Positions 42,794 through 52,036 of a stretch of DNA of 64,000 bases are shown here, piece by piece. Position 1 is the stretch's first letter; each line of letters begins with the position of its first letter. The notes under the pieces are model-generated. The model ran no database searches, was not told the origin of the DNA, and worked only from the letters and a program-made list of their open reading frames with translations. The translations under genes and the position numbers were made by a program. This DNA comes from Chryseobacterium wanjuense (GTDB lineage: Bacteria; Bacteroidota; Bacteroidia; Flavobacteriales; Weeksellaceae), in NCBI RefSeq assembly GCF_900111495.1, contig NZ_FOIU01000001.1, forward strand, positions 1,488,001 through 1,552,000, given 5' to 3'.

Positions 42794-42844
42794 TTATCTT
42801 TTTCTCATTAAATGTGTAACTAGATCTCTGATTAATTTTCTCAT
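42794..42844 (-). CDS. Putative 16-residue leader peptide
   Basis: A very short minus-strand frame encodes MRKLIRDLVTHLMRKR, ending 25 bases before a strong terminator that itself precedes the TonB receptor gene. Five of sixteen residues are basic, and the frame begins ATG. I see no strong ribosome site, which is normal here. TAAAATTG (about 42864-42871 on the minus strand), one mismatch from the -7 consensus, lies some 20 bases upstream. It may be a regulatory leader whose translation decides whether the terminator forms, or a free-standing micropeptide. Chance is possible for so short a frame. Confidence 0.35.
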   Translation of the reverse strand: MRKLIRDLVTHLMRKR

Positions 42845-43290
42845 TTCTATATTACATATTTATGAATACAATTTTAAATATTTTTAAAATACAAAACAAT
42901 ACCTTCTTCACAAATTAACATAAAAATTCTAAAATTTAACATTGAAAATTAATAATATGCAATAAATAACATCCTTTGATTGAAAATTGTTTAATTTTTG
43001 GCAAAATAAGAAGGCTGTAATTAGGAATCTTTCATTACCAAGCGTATTTCTTGTTTAATATTTTAAGGCAATTATTTGATTTAAAAGTGAATAAAAATAA
43101 TTTTTAATTTTATGATTTTACAAGATTATTTTATTTAATAAATGATAGTTATTTTAAAAACTGAGCCGTATTTGTGTGTTGTTTTTTCATTTGAACCTAA
43201 TGTTTTTTTTTAACCTGGTAGGTTTGAGGCCGCATAAATATTCAAATAATTTGTATTGAACTAAATCATAAAAAATCCGCCAAAAATTCG
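42845..43290. other. AT-rich gap between the TonB-receptor leader and uvrA
   Basis: Divergent promoter region. It contains a short hairpin AACCT-GGT-AGGTT (43212-43224) and no supported gene. Confidence 0.5.
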
Positions 43291-43298
43291 TAATTTTG
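43291..43298 (+). promoter_or_regulatory. -7 promoter box of uvrA (TAATTTTG)
   Basis: Perfect TAnnTTTG, 17 bases before the uvrA ATG. Confidence 0.6.
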
Positions 43299-43315
43299 TT
43301 AGTCTTAATTTCACT

Positions 43316-46108
43316 ATGGCTAATACAACAGATATAGATATAAAGAAGCAGATTTTTGTTAAAAACGCACACCTTAACAATCTGAAACACATCGATGTAC
43401 TCATCCCGAAAAATAAGCTGATCGTCATCACAGGAGTTTCCGGAAGTGGAAAATCTTCATTGGCTTTCGACACTATTTATGCGGAGGGACAGAGAAGATA
43501 CGTAGAGAGTTTGAGCTCTTATGCACGTCAGTTTTTGGGAAAACTGGAAAAACCGAAAGTTGATGATATTAAAGGACTGGCTCCATCCATTGCGATCCAG
43601 CAGAAGGTAATTTCTTCCAATCCGCGTTCTACGGTAGGAACTTCAACGGAAATTTACGATTATATGAAACTTCTTTTTGCAAGAATCGGGAAAACATTTT
43701 CTCCGGTTTCGGGGGAAGAAGTGAAAAAAGATTCGGTTTCCGATGTGGTAGATTTTATTAAAACATCAAAAAAAGATACTTCATTTTTACTGACAGCTCC
43801 GCTGGAATATGATATTGCTAATTTTGGCGAAAACCTGAATGTCTTAAAGCTGGCAGGTTTCACAAGGCTGGAAATCAACGGAAATGTAGCAGGAATCGAG
43901 GATCTGGAAAGTTTTGGCTTTACTCCCGAAAAAGGAATGGAGATCAATCTTGTGATCGACCGTTTTTCTTACGAAGAAGATGAAAGCTTCCTTCAGCGTT
44001 TGGCAGATTCTATCCAGATGGCTTTCTATGAAGGTCGCGGATATTGCTCATTAAAAGATGTTGATACCGGGAAAATCAAGGAATTTTCGAATAAATTTGA
44101 GCTTGACGGTATAGAATTTCTTGAACCGAATGTTCATTTTTTCAGTTTTAATAATCCTTACGGCGCTTGTCCAACCTGTGAAGGCTACGGAAAAGTAATC
44201 GGAATCGATGAAGATCTTGTCGTTCCCAACAAAACATTATCCATTTTTGAAGACGCCGTTGTTTCCTGGAAAGGAGAAAGCATGAGCGAATGGAAAAAAG
44301 CTTTCATTAAAAAAGCGAAAGACTTCCCTATTCATAAGCCTTATCATCAATTAAGCAAAGAACAGAAAAGTTATCTTTGGAAAGGTGACGGAAGTTCGAG
44401 CTTTCCATCGATCAATAATTTCTTCAAAATGCTTGAAGAAAATTTATACAAAATCCAATATCGTGTAATGCTTTCCAGATATCGCGGAAAAACACTCTGC
44501 CCTACCTGCGAAGGCTTGAGATTGCGTGAGGAAACAAGCTGGGTGAAAATCGACGGGCACAATATCCAGTCGATGATCGAGCTTCCTCTGGACGAACTTT
44601 CACCTTTGGTAAACAGCTTAAAACTGTCTGAACACGATCAGGAAATTGCTAAAAGATTATTATACGAAATTACAACCCGCCTAGAATTTTTATTAAAAGT
44701 CGGATTAGGATATTTAACATTAAACAGAACCTCAAATACGCTTTCCGGTGGTGAAAGCCAGAGAATTAACCTTGCAACGAGTTTGGGAAGTTCTTTGGTA
44801 GGATCTATTTATATTCTGGATGAACCTTCCATCGGCCTTCACTCCAGAGATACGGAAAATTTAATTGAAGTTTTGATGAATCTTCGTGACCTCGGAAATA
44901 CGGTAATCGTTGTAGAACACGATGAAGACGTCATGAAAGCTGCAGATTATATCATCGATATTGGCCCGGAAGCGGGTTATCTAGGTGGTGAACTGGTTTT
45001 CGCAGGAGATTATAAAGACCTGAAAGATGCAGATACTTTGACATCGAAATACCTTACAGGAAGACTTGAAATTGAAGTTCCGAAAAAGAGAAGAGGTGCC
45101 AAAGAATGGATCAATATAAAAGGAGCCCGACAAAATAACCTTAAAAACATTGATGTGGATGTTCCTCTGGAAAATCTGGTGGTGATTTCCGGGGTTTCAG
45201 GAAGTGGAAAATCTACTTTAATGAAGGAAATCCTTACGAATGATATTCAGATTCAGTTGGGAATGGGCGGTAAAAAAGGTGATTACGATTCTGTGGACTT
45301 TCCGAAAAAATTAATTAAAAATATTGAATTAATTGATCAGAACCCGATCGGAAAATCTTCAAGATCCAATCCGGTAACGTATTTGAAAGCTTATGACGAC
45401 ATCAGAGACCTGTTTGCCAAGCAGAAAGTTGCAAAAATGATGGGTTACAAGCCAAAGCATTTCTCCTTCAACGTCGATGGCGGAAGATGCGATGAATGTA
45501 AAGGGGAAGGCGTTATTAATGTTTCGATGCAGTTCATGGCAGATATCGAGCTGGAATGTGAAGTTTGTAAAGGCACACGTTTCAAGAGCGAAATTCTCGA
45601 AGTGAGATATGACGAGAAAAATATTTCCGATATTCTTCACATGACGGTAGATAATGCTTTGGAGTTCTTTAAAGATAATCATGAAGAAAAAATCGTGACC
45701 AAATTAAGACCTCTGCAGGAAGTTGGCTTAGGATATCTTCAGTTGGGACAGAGCTCCTCTACCCTTTCCGGAGGTGAAGCCCAGCGTGTGAAACTGGCAT
45801 CATTCCTTGTAAAAGGTGTTACGACGGATAAGACATTATTCATTTTTGATGAACCTTCAACGGGGCTGCATTTCCATGATATTCAAAAATTACTGAAATC
45901 TTTGCAGGCTCTGATCGATCTTGGTCACTCCGTGATTGTCATTGAACATCAGCCGGATATCATCAAATGTGCAGACTATATCATCGACATTGGTCCTGAA
46001 GCCGGAAAACACGGCGGCGAAGTTGTTTTCGCAGGAACACCGGAAGATTTGGTTAAAAATAAAAAATCTCACACAGCGAAATATATTAAAGAAAAGCTGG
46101 GGAAATAA
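43316..46108 (+). CDS. uvrA: Excinuclease ABC subunit A
   Basis: A 930-residue UvrA, the damage sensor of nucleotide excision repair. Two ABC modules are complete: Walker [10 protein letters not shown] (about 41-49) and GVSGSGKST (about 629-637); signatures [14 protein letters not shown] and [14 protein letters not shown]; Walker B segments [12 protein letters not shown] and [12 protein letters not shown]. Zinc-finger Cys pairs appear as [10 protein letters not shown] plus LCPTCEGLR in the first half and CDECKGEG plus CEVCKGTR in the second. The length is normal. Bacteroidota often carry two uvrA paralogues, and this could be either. No LexA-type box is obvious. It ends at a strong terminator. 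Confidence 0.97.
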   Translation: MANTTDIDIKKQIFVKNAHLNNLKHIDVLIPKNKLIVITGVSGSGKSSLAFDTIYAEGQRRYVESLSSYARQFLGKLEKPKVDDIKGLAPSIAIQQKVISSNPRSTVGTSTEIYDYMKLLFARIGKTFSPVSGEEVKKDSVSDVVDFIKTSKKDTSFLLTAPLEYDIANFGENLNVLKLAGFTRLEINGNVAGIEDLESFGFTPEKGMEINLVIDRFSYEEDESFLQRLADSIQMAFYEGRGYCSLKDVDTGKIKEFSNKFELDGIEFLEPNVHFFSFNNPYGACPTCEGYGKVIGIDEDLVVPNKTLSIFEDAVVSWKGESMSEWKKAFIKKAKDFPIHKPYHQLSKEQKSYLWKGDGSSSFPSINNFFKMLEENLYKIQYRVMLSRYRGKTLCPTCEGLRLREETSWVKIDGHNIQSMIELPLDELSPLVNSLKLSEHDQEIAKRLLYEITTRLEFLLKVGLGYLTLNRTSNTLSGGESQRINLATSLGSSLVGSIYILDEPSIGLHSRDTENLIEVLMNLRDLGNTVIVVEHDEDVMKAADYIIDIGPEAGYLGGELVFAGDYKDLKDADTLTSKYLTGRLEIEVPKKRRGAKEWINIKGARQNNLKNIDVDVPLENLVVISGVSGSGKSTLMKEILTNDIQIQLGMGGKKGDYDSVDFPKKLIKNIELIDQNPIGKSSRSNPVTYLKAYDDIRDLFAKQKVAKMMGYKPKHFSFNVDGGRCDECKGEGVINVSMQFMADIELECEVCKGTRFKSEILEVRYDEKNISDILHMTVDNALEFFKDNHEEKIVTKLRPLQEVGLGYLQLGQSSSTLSGGEAQRVKLASFLVKGVTTDKTLFIFDEPSTGLHFHDIQKLLKSLQALIDLGHSVIVIEHQPDIIKCADYIIDIGPEAGKHGGEVVFAGTPEDLVKNKKSHTAKYIKEKLGK

Positions 46109-46111
46109 AAT

Positions 46112-46138
46112 AAAGAGAGTCAAAACGACTCTCTTTTT
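46112..46138 (+). terminator. Terminator of uvrA
   Basis: AAAGAGAGTC / GACTCTCTTT with 5-base loop and T-run. Confidence 0.85.
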
Positions 46139-46139
46139 A

Positions 46140-46230
46140 TTTAAACACAAATAGCTCTAATTTTTCACAAATAGCACGATTTAAAATTTGTGTGTATCCG
46201 TGCAAAATACTTGTGTCATTAGTGTTTAAA
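46140..46230. repeat. Repeat-rich gap between convergent uvrA and the NAD(P)-binding gene
   Basis: Ends TTTAAACAC (46140) and GTGTTTAAA (46222) are inverted. The inside holds several CACAAAT / ATTTGTG fragments. The last bases of the minus-strand gene overlap the right arm. Confidence 0.45.
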
Positions 46231-46861
46231 AATTATACAAAAACGGACTCTCTTTTATATAACTTCTGTCGCCAATCTGCGAAACCAGAAATTCAGAGAG
46301 ATCTGTTGCGCTGATATTTTCACCTTTACAGTCTTCCAGGCTTGTTTCGGTTTTAAAGCTTTCGGTTGTTAAATTGATTAAAGGAAGCCGTACCAACGTC
46401 CAGTCCAGATTACTTTCTGCAAGAATTTCGTATTCTTTTTGCTTATCTGTCGTAGTTTCGGGATAGTTCTGATACATCCAGTCGGTAGCCATTTTTACCT
46501 TTCCGTTTTTATGGTCTTTGGACGTGTTGACACTTAAACCTGTGGTTACGATATACCTTTTTATTCCGTTACTATTCATGGCGTTAATGATATTTTTCGC
46601 AGCGTCACTGAAGATCGATTTCTCACCTTTCGGCTGCCCTAGTGTACTGATCACAACATCACAACCCTGAACGAGATCTTTGATGGATTCAAAATTTCGT
46701 GCATCGCCTTTCACAACTTCTATTAAAGGGTTTTGAAGCGTAAAATTATCAGGATTTCTCAGTAATAATTTAATGGAATAATTTTTATCCAAAAGATGTT
46801 GAACAAGATATTTTCCGGATTTTCCGGTTCCGCCGATTACGGCTACTTTATTTATTTTCAT
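46226..46861 (-). CDS. NAD(P)H-binding atypical SDR (NmrA-like)
   Basis: A 211-residue Rossmann protein with the atypical SDR nucleotide motif VAVIGGTGKSGKYLV near the start. Later stretches include VKGDARNFESIKDLVQGCDVVISTLG and RYIVTTGLSVNTSKDHKNG. It lacks a clear YxxxK pair, as in NmrA/HSCARG-like redox sensors and NAD(P)H-binding isomerase-like proteins, so it may be a sensor or a reductase. I start at ATG 46861 (MKINKVAVIGG); the ATG at 46903 adds 14 residues without family support. Monocistronic. Confidence 0.87.
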   Translation of the reverse strand: MKINKVAVIGGTGKSGKYLVQHLLDKNYSIKLLLRNPDNFTLQNPLIEVVKGDARNFESIKDLVQGCDVVISTLGQPKGEKSIFSDAAKNIINAMNSNGIKRYIVTTGLSVNTSKDHKNGKVKMATDWMYQNYPETTTDKQKEYEILAESNLDWTLVRLPLINLTTESFKTETSLEDCKGENISATDLSEFLVSQIGDRSYIKESPFLYNF

Positions 46862-47157
46862 GTGATTTCTCTTTATAATTGTTTGTAAAGCAAGACCACG
46901 CAAATGACCAATTCATTCTGCTGTCTTGCTATAAATAAAAGATTGACAGGGTTCATGAATTTGAACCTTAGATTTTCAAGCATAAAATGCTGCCTGAAAT
47001 TTTAGATGATATTTATAAAGAGATTTTGATGAGATAAATGTAAGAATTTTTTTTATTGCATTAATAATTTAACCACACTTAATACAAATTTAAAAAGACA
47101 AAAAACGATGAATCCCTTTGTAGAAGCCAGCTACATGAAAAAATGATATTCTCAAAC
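46862..47157. other. Gene-free stretch, left part of the region before tRNA-Arg
   Basis: AT-rich and without a supported frame. It holds the presumed promoter of the minus-strand SDR gene. Confidence 0.45.
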
Positions 47158-47181
47158 TTATCCACAAAAAAATGTGGATAA
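47158..47181. promoter_or_regulatory. Inverted pair of perfect DnaA boxes
   Basis: TTATCCACA (47158-47166) and TGTGGATAA (47173-47181) face each other across six A/T bases, followed on the right by about 90 very AT-rich bases. Both match the strict consensus TTATnCACA. It may be a DnaA-binding regulatory/titration site or part of a replication origin. Confidence 0.5.
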
Positions 47182-47313
47182 CGTGTGAATTTTAACATTT
47201 AATTATTGTTTATATGATTTTTATTGTCTACATTTACTATGTAATAATTACTGAAGTGGAAACATATTTTGCTTTTTTCAGTTTTGAAATCGCAATTAAA
47301 TTTATAAAAATTT

Positions 47314-47342
47314 AAGCACAGCATTGTCGGCTGTGCTTTTTT
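47314..47342 (+). terminator. Orphan intrinsic terminator
   Basis: AAGCACAGC / GCTGTGCTT with a 7-base loop and T-run, with no coding frame upstream on the plus strand. It may end an unannotated small RNA from the region after the DnaA boxes. Confidence 0.65.
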
Positions 47343-47382
47343 ATTGTTGTCTAATTAAAAAAATGAGATGTTTTTATCTACT

Positions 47383-47407
47383 GAATCCGCTCCTAAAGAG
47401 CGGATTC
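47383..47407 (+). terminator. Second hairpin before tRNA-Arg
   Basis: GAATCCGCTC / GAGCGGATTC, 5-base loop and a short T-rich tail. Terminator-like. Confidence 0.5.
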
Positions 47408-47469
47408 TTTCATCTCCTTCCCTTTTCAGCTATTTTTCCCGATTAAATCTTTAACTTTATATCAATAAT

Positions 47470-47541
47470 GGCCTCATAGTTCAATGGATAGAATAGAAGT
47501 TTCCTAAACTTTAGATCCAGGTTCGATTCCTGGTGGGGCTA
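47470..47541 (+). tRNA. tRNA-Arg, anticodon CCU
   Basis: A full cloverleaf can be drawn: acceptor GGCCTCA / TGGGGCT with G-U pairs at the first and fifth positions, D-arm with AGTTCAATGGATAGAAT, anticodon stem GAAGT / ACTTT enclosing the loop TTCCTAA (anticodon CCT), and T-arm CCAGG-TTCGATT-CCTGG. The discriminator base is A and the CCA end is not encoded. It reads AGG codons. It lies alone between gene-free DNA and the AraC gene. tRNA genes are frequent integration sites, but no attachment duplicate is visible in the window. Confidence 0.93.
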
Positions 47542-47567
47542 CAAATGTCAATGGAGAATGGGCAATT

Positions 47568-48482
47568 TTAATTAAAAGACTGTTTATAGCTCAAAGGCGT
47601 CATATTTGTTTTCTTTTTAAATAATTTATTGAAAGACTGCGAATGTTCAAACCCCAGCTGATAAGCTACTTCCGAGACGGAAAAGCTTGTGGTGGTCAAA
47701 TATTCCTTTGCTTTTTCAATCAGCTTTTCGTGAATGTGCTGCTGCGCATTTTGTCCGGTAAGATTTCTAAGCATATCACTCAGATAATGGGGAGAAAGAT
47801 TAAGCTCTGAAGCCAGAAATTCTACCGTAGGAAGCCCTTTTGTCAAGGTTTTCTGCTGGTTGAAATAATCTTCCAGAAGATGTTCCATTTTAGAAAGAAG
47901 GTCGTTGTTGACCACTTTTCTGGTGATGAATTGTCTTTTGTAAAAACGGTTGCTGTAGTTTAACAAAACTTCAATATATGAGATGATAACGTCCTGACTT
48001 ATCTCATCAATAGCCGTATTGAGCTCATCATTAATATTATTCAGCAATCCTACTATTAAAGTTTTTTCTTTATCGGATAAATGCAAAGCTTCATTCGTAT
48101 CGTAAGAAAAGAAGCCATATTTCTTTATATTTTTCGCCAAAGGATAATTCCGCAAAAAATCCTGATGAATAAATAAAGTATAGCCATGATATTCTGAATC
48201 TTCCTCCGTAGAAAGTACCTGATTGGGAGCCGTAAACATCATTCCGCCTTCATTGAAATCATAATATCCCTGTCCGTATCCCATCTTCCCGTTCTCGGAA
48301 AATTTATAGGAAATCTTAAAAAAACTCAACGTAAAGCTTCGGTCGAGATAGGTTTTATCTACACTTATTTCCGTATTATCCACCAGACTGATCAGCGGAT
48401 GAAGCGGCTTCGGCACATTCAGAATCTGATGAAGCTCTGAAATGGTTGTGATTTTCAACGGAGAATTGTCTTTCTTTTCCAT
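47568..48482 (-). CDS. AraC-family transcriptional regulator
   Basis: A 304-residue regulator. The N-terminal part (about 1-190) is a cupin-like sensing domain (MGYGQGYYDFNEGGMMFTAPNQ, LFIHQDFLRNYPLAK). The C-terminal 95 residues form the double helix-turn-helix of AraC proteins (LPTVEFLASELNLSPHYLSDMLRN and VSEVAYQLGFEHSQSFNKLFKKKTNMTPLSYK). The ligand is unknown. It follows the SDR gene at 48613-49410 on the same strand, a common regulator-target pair in Bacteroidota, separated by an inverted repeat. Confidence 0.93.
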   Translation of the reverse strand: MEKKDNSPLKITTISELHQILNVPKPLHPLISLVDNTEISVDKTYLDRSFTLSFFKISYKFSENGKMGYGQGYYDFNEGGMMFTAPNQVLSTEEDSEYHGYTLFIHQDFLRNYPLAKNIKKYGFFSYDTNEALHLSDKEKTLIVGLLNNINDELNTAIDEISQDVIISYIEVLLNYSNRFYKRQFITRKVVNNDLLSKMEHLLEDYFNQQKTLTKGLPTVEFLASELNLSPHYLSDMLRNLTGQNAQQHIHEKLIEKAKEYLTTTSFSVSEVAYQLGFEHSQSFNKLFKKKTNMTPLSYKQSFN

Positions 48483-48504
48483 AATTTAAAGGTACAAAAA
48501 TTAA

Positions 48505-48594
48505 GTTGGAGGGTTGGAAGGTATTAGGATTTGAGAGTTTACCAGATAAATTATAATCACTCTCTCTGACTCTAATACTCTCCCACTCTCAAAC
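48505..48594. repeat. Inverted repeat (ACTCTCCCACTCT family)
   Basis: Arms 48505-48529 and 48570-48594 pair at roughly three quarters of positions. The right arm CTAATACTCTCCCACTCTCA resembles the repeat at 18477-18501. Confidence 0.55.
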
Positions 48595-48612
48595 CCGAAC
48601 CTCGTATCTCGA

Positions 48613-49410
48613 TTAAATAAACTGTTTCCCAAACTCTTCTCTGAAAGCTTCAGCGCCCATTTCCAGACGTTGTGCATACAATGCTTTTGCGTCTTCTCCT
48701 GCGATATATCTTAATTGTTTTTTGCCGTCTGTTGCAGCTTCGTAAACCACTTCAGCGATAGTTTCCGGCTCAGATGCACCTTCCATTATCGATTCTGTGT
48801 TGGAGAACATGCTATCGATCATTTCCTGATATTCAGGTTTTGTTCCGGTGTCTAAAGAACGGCTGATAAAATCGGTTTTAATACCTCCGGGAGAAACGGT
48901 TTTTATATCAATTCCGAATTTATTTAATTCAAAACTAAGACTTTCGCTCCATCCTTCCAACGCCCATTTTGTAGCGTGATACGTAGAACTCAAAGGGAAT
49001 GCAAGCAATCCGCCGATAGAAGTTGTTGTAATGAACATTCCGCTTTTCTTTTCTCTGAAATAAGGAATAAATTCTTTTGTGACACGAATTACCCCTAATA
49101 AATTGGTATCCAATTGCTTTAAAATTTGATCGTCTTCCAACGCTTCCAATGGGCCGATCAAACCGTACCCTGCATTATTAAAAACCACATCGATATCGCT
49201 GATTTCCAATGCTTTTTTTACGTTTGACTGAATTTGTTCCATACTTGTCACATCCAATGGAAGAAGCGTCACATTTTCCAGTTGGGTCAATTCTGTTTCT
49301 GCTTGGGGATTTCTCATTGTTGCGATGACATTCCATCCTCTGCTTTGAAATAATTTTGCTGCTGCTTTTCCTAGTCCTGTTGAGGCACCTGTGATGAAAA
49401 TTGTTTTCAT
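48613..49410 (-). CDS. Short-chain dehydrogenase/reductase
   Basis: A 265-residue classical SDR. The cofactor motif FITGASTGLGKAAAKLF is at the N-terminus, DVVFNNAGYGLIGPLE (NNAG) lies near residue 75-90, and the active-site set Ser...Tyr-x3-Lys is in TTTSIGGLLAFPLSSTYHATKWALEG, followed by the PG motif in VSPGGIKTDF. The absence of a strict acidic residue after the second strand, with Arg in TMRNPQ, suggests NADP(H). The substrate is unknown. It is paired with the AraC regulator downstream and divergent from the VOC gene. Confidence 0.92.
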   Translation of the reverse strand: MKTIFITGASTGLGKAAAKLFQSRGWNVIATMRNPQAETELTQLENVTLLPLDVTSMEQIQSNVKKALEISDIDVVFNNAGYGLIGPLEALEDDQILKQLDTNLLGVIRVTKEFIPYFREKKSGMFITTTSIGGLLAFPLSSTYHATKWALEGWSESLSFELNKFGIDIKTVSPGGIKTDFISRSLDTGTKPEYQEMIDSMFSNTESIMEGASEPETIAEVVYEAATDGKKQLRYIAGEDAKALYAQRLEMGAEAFREEFGKQFI

Positions 49411-49652
49411 TTTTTTATTGTTTTAAAATTACATGACAAAGGTCTGCACTTGGGAAAAGAATAGAGTTGCCAAAACGGATATTGATGTAGCCAAAATGAA
49501 AGAATTGTTTTTTAACCACAAAAGACACATAAGCATAAAAAAATTCACCAAATGTTCCTGATAAAATCTTTTTGACTTCTCAGGTTAAATTTTATGAAGC
49601 TTTAAAAAGTCCGTAACTTTAAGCATTATCAATCCAATTAAAATATATTATT

Positions 49653-50051
49653 ATGAAAATGAAACAAATCTGGGGAAACCTCGCGATCACAGACATTGAG
49701 CAGACAACCAAGTTTTATACCGCGCTGGGTTTTAAACCAAATGGCGAAATGAATTCTAAGGAACTAATCAGTTTTTCTTGTGGTGAAAATAATTTTATCA
49801 TTAATTTTTTCCTGAAAGATGTCCTTGAAAACAATACCAAAACCCAATTTTCAGACTTAAAAAACGGTAATGAAATTATCTTTAGCCTTTCCGCAGAAAG
49901 CAGGGATCAGGTAAATGAATGGGTGGAAATTGTAAAAAATGCCGGCGGAAAAATTTCCGTTGAACCTTATGAAATCGGTGAAGGATATACTTTTGTGTTT
50001 TCCGATCCGGATGGGCATAAATTCAATGTGCTATACTGGCCGGGAATGTAG
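49653..50051 (+). CDS. VOC-superfamily (glyoxalase-fold) protein
   Basis: A 132-residue single-domain VOC protein. It has the paired beta-alpha-beta units of the fold: NLAITDIEQTTKFYTALGFKPNGE at the start and VEPYEIGEGYTFVFSDPDGHKFNVLYW at the end, the latter holding a typical metal/ligand Asp-Pro-Asp-Gly-His turn. Some members bind antibiotics or modify small molecules; this one has no assignable substrate. It stands alone, divergent from the SDR gene, with a hairpin repeat after its stop. Confidence 0.88.
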   Translation: MKMKQIWGNLAITDIEQTTKFYTALGFKPNGEMNSKELISFSCGENNFIINFFLKDVLENNTKTQFSDLKNGNEIIFSLSAESRDQVNEWVEIVKNAGGKISVEPYEIGEGYTFVFSDPDGHKFNVLYWPGM

Positions 50052-50062
50052 GATGTAAAAGA

Positions 50063-50118
50063 TTTGTCATTCCATAAGAATCTGGATACTGTTGTATAGA
50101 TTCCTGTGGAATGACAAA
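50063..50118. repeat. Inverted repeat (TTTGTCATTCC family)
   Basis: Arms 50063-50083 and 50098-50118 pair at 19 of 21 positions with a 14-base loop. It lies between convergent genes. The TGTCATTC ends match the repeat at 1865. Confidence 0.75.
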
Positions 50119-50149
50119 AATTTAGAAAAAAATTAAACTTAAAAACTGA

Positions 50150-51355
50150 TTATTTATCCAATTGAAGGGCAAGTTTTCGATATTTATTGAAGAAAATAAA
50201 CACTACAATAAGGATCATAATTAAAGTAATATTGGCAACGCCCAATAAAACCTGGCTTTTTACGGCATATAAATTGGCAAAACTATAGCTTACCAAAGAG
50301 CTGATGATGTATAAAACACCTCCCGTTAATCCGCTCGCAATTCCGGCATTTTTTGTAAAACGGCTTAAACAGTACGCATAAACCACATTAAAGGTAAATC
50401 CTCCCGCCATATGAATTCCGATGGTGAAACCGACCAAAGTGAAAATATTGGTACCAAAAGGAACGGTTCCGATCATTAACACTACTAAAATAATCTGTAT
50501 GGAAATTGCTGTGATCACTTTCTGAGCCAGCGGTTTATTAATCATCGATTTTGCGATAATTCCACCCGTCATTAATGATAATCCGGACAATAATGAGCTG
50601 TATCCCGTTGCCACTGAAGAATAACCCAAAACTCTTTCAATAATAAACGGACTCGACAGACTGTACACTACAACCAGCCCAAAGCTGATTCCTAAAATGA
50701 TAATTCCTAAGGTAAAATCCGGAGTTTTTATTTTTCCGACATACGTTTCTGTGATGGTTTTTACTTTAAACGGATGATAATATTTTAAGGTTTCCCCACT
50801 GTAGATTAATTCTAAAACTAAAAAAGCCAACGATAAAATTCCCAGGAAATAAAAATTGGAACGCCATCCGAAAAGATCCTGAAGATATCCTCCCAAAAAC
50901 GGAGCTAAAATCGGAGCTGAAGCCCAGATAATTGAAAATAGGCTGATGTAATTTTTCAGTTTTTCACCGGAATAAAGATCCACAAAATAAGCCCTTTTTC
51001 CGACAACGATGAAGGCAATGGCAATTCCCTGGATGATTCTCATCACGTAAATCAGGTAAATATTCGGAACGAGAGCAATCATAAAACTGGTGATGGAAAA
51101 TACAGCCAATGAAGCCACAGCAACCTTGTAACGACCAAAACTATCGATAATGCTTCCGATAAAAATCTGACTGATCCCGTTGCTGAACATAAATAAAACC
51201 AAAGAAAGCTGAATTGCCGCCGAAGAAACATGCAGATCTTTCGCCATCGAAGGCAATGAAGGTAAATAAATATCCGTTGCAAATCCCGATAACGGAATTA
51301 AGCCAAGAGCAAGAAATGTGCTAAAACCCTTATGATTAGTGTCTAAATTTCTCAT
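50150..51355 (-). CDS. MFS efflux transporter, Bcr/CflA type
   Basis: A 401-residue transporter with twelve predicted spans and the drug-proton antiporter 1 (DHA1) look of Bcr/CflA: N-terminal PLSGFATDIYLPSLPSMAKDL, motif A-like GSIIDSFGRYKVA, and APILAPFLGGYLQDLFGWR (motif C-type, antiporter signature) in span five. It probably expels a drug or metabolite using the proton gradient. It lies downstream of a TetR gene on the same strand, and a GACC/GGTC palindrome in between marks it as the regulated target. The substrate is unknown. Confidence 0.92.
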   Translation of the reverse strand: MRNLDTNHKGFSTFLALGLIPLSGFATDIYLPSLPSMAKDLHVSSAAIQLSLVLFMFSNGISQIFIGSIIDSFGRYKVAVASLAVFSITSFMIALVPNIYLIYVMRIIQGIAIAFIVVGKRAYFVDLYSGEKLKNYISLFSIIWASAPILAPFLGGYLQDLFGWRSNFYFLGILSLAFLVLELIYSGETLKYYHPFKVKTITETYVGKIKTPDFTLGIIILGISFGLVVVYSLSSPFIIERVLGYSSVATGYSSLLSGLSLMTGGIIAKSMINKPLAQKVITAISIQIILVVLMIGTVPFGTNIFTLVGFTIGIHMAGGFTFNVVYAYCLSRFTKNAGIASGLTGGVLYIISSLVSYSFANLYAVKSQVLLGVANITLIMILIVVFIFFNKYRKLALQLDK

Positions 51356-51386
51356 ATATATTGTATTAATTATTCAATTAAAAAAA

Positions 51387-51400
51387 AGACCAATCGGTCT
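51387..51400. promoter_or_regulatory. Candidate TetR operator before the MFS gene
   Basis: AGACCAATCGGTCT: 5-bp arms AGACC/GGTCT around four bases. A related site lies before the tetR gene. Confidence 0.5.
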
Positions 51401-51418
51401 ATATTTGGGCAAAAAATT

Positions 51419-51997
51419 TTAAATCAAATAAGATTCAAAATCTTTTTTTATTGTTTCGATGATGGTAGAAATCACTTCATCATTATCCATGATTCTTCTG
51501 CACATAATTGCGCCCTCGATCATCGCAAAAGCTTTAGTACTGAATACTTTCACGTCAATATCTTTTGACACTTCATTATTCGAAATTCCAAATTCAAGAA
51601 TTCCTGCGATCCTGTTTCTGGCAGAGGAAATCGACTGATTCACCCTTTGTTTGATCTCAGGATGCGTGTCATCTGCCTCGATCCCGAAATTGAGAATAGG
51701 ACACCCTCCGGAAAGACTTTTATTTTCGTAAACATCCAGCAGATTATCAAGCTTTTCTTTGGCTGTTTTTCCCTTGGTTACAGCTTCATTCAGCCTTCCG
51801 GCCAAAGTAGACGAAAGATAAGAATAAGCTTCTTTACAGATCTCGTCTTTGCTTTCAAAGTTGCCGTAAATCCCGCCTTTTGCCAGCTTGGTCGCTTCCA
51901 TGATGTCCGACATTGAAGTTCCTGCCATTCCTTTTTTATTAATGATAGGAGCTGCAGTTTCAATGATGAATTGTTTGGTTCTTTCGGCTTTGCTCAT
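51419..51997 (-). CDS. TetR/AcrR-family transcriptional repressor
   Basis: A 192-residue regulator. The N-terminal DNA-binding helices (about 6-52) include IIETAAPIINKKGMAGTSMSDIMEATKLAKGGIYGNFESKDEI, the standard TetR pattern. The C-terminal ligand-binding and dimer region has CPILNFGIEADDTHPE, typical of TetR_C_6/AcrR-like sensors. It probably represses itself and the MFS gene 63 bases downstream, released by a substrate of the pump. Both promoters contain related GACCG/CGGT half-sites. Confidence 0.93.
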   Translation of the reverse strand: MSKAERTKQFIIETAAPIINKKGMAGTSMSDIMEATKLAKGGIYGNFESKDEICKEAYSYLSSTLAGRLNEAVTKGKTAKEKLDNLLDVYENKSLSGGCPILNFGIEADDTHPEIKQRVNQSISSARNRIAGILEFGISNNEVSKDIDVKVFSTKAFAMIEGAIMCRRIMDNDEVISTIIETIKKDFESYLI

Positions 51998-52017
51998 GAT
52001 AAATGATTTTGATTCTG

Positions 52018-52036
52018 CAAATTTAGACCGTTCGGT
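52018..52036 (-). promoter_or_regulatory. tetR promoter with candidate operator
   Basis: Minus-strand -7 box TAAATTTG (52018-52025) is directly preceded by the palindrome ACCG-TT-CGGT (52027-52036), so a repressor there would block the promoter. Confidence 0.55.

Noticed and set aside
42845..43290. Cobalamin riboswitch upstream of the TonB receptor
   Set aside because: I could not find the conserved B12-box-like sequences; only a short leader frame and a terminator are visible.
46862..47469. Calling the DnaA-box region the chromosomal origin outright
   Set aside because: Only two boxes are visible, dnaA is not in the window and flanking gene direction points inward rather than outward.
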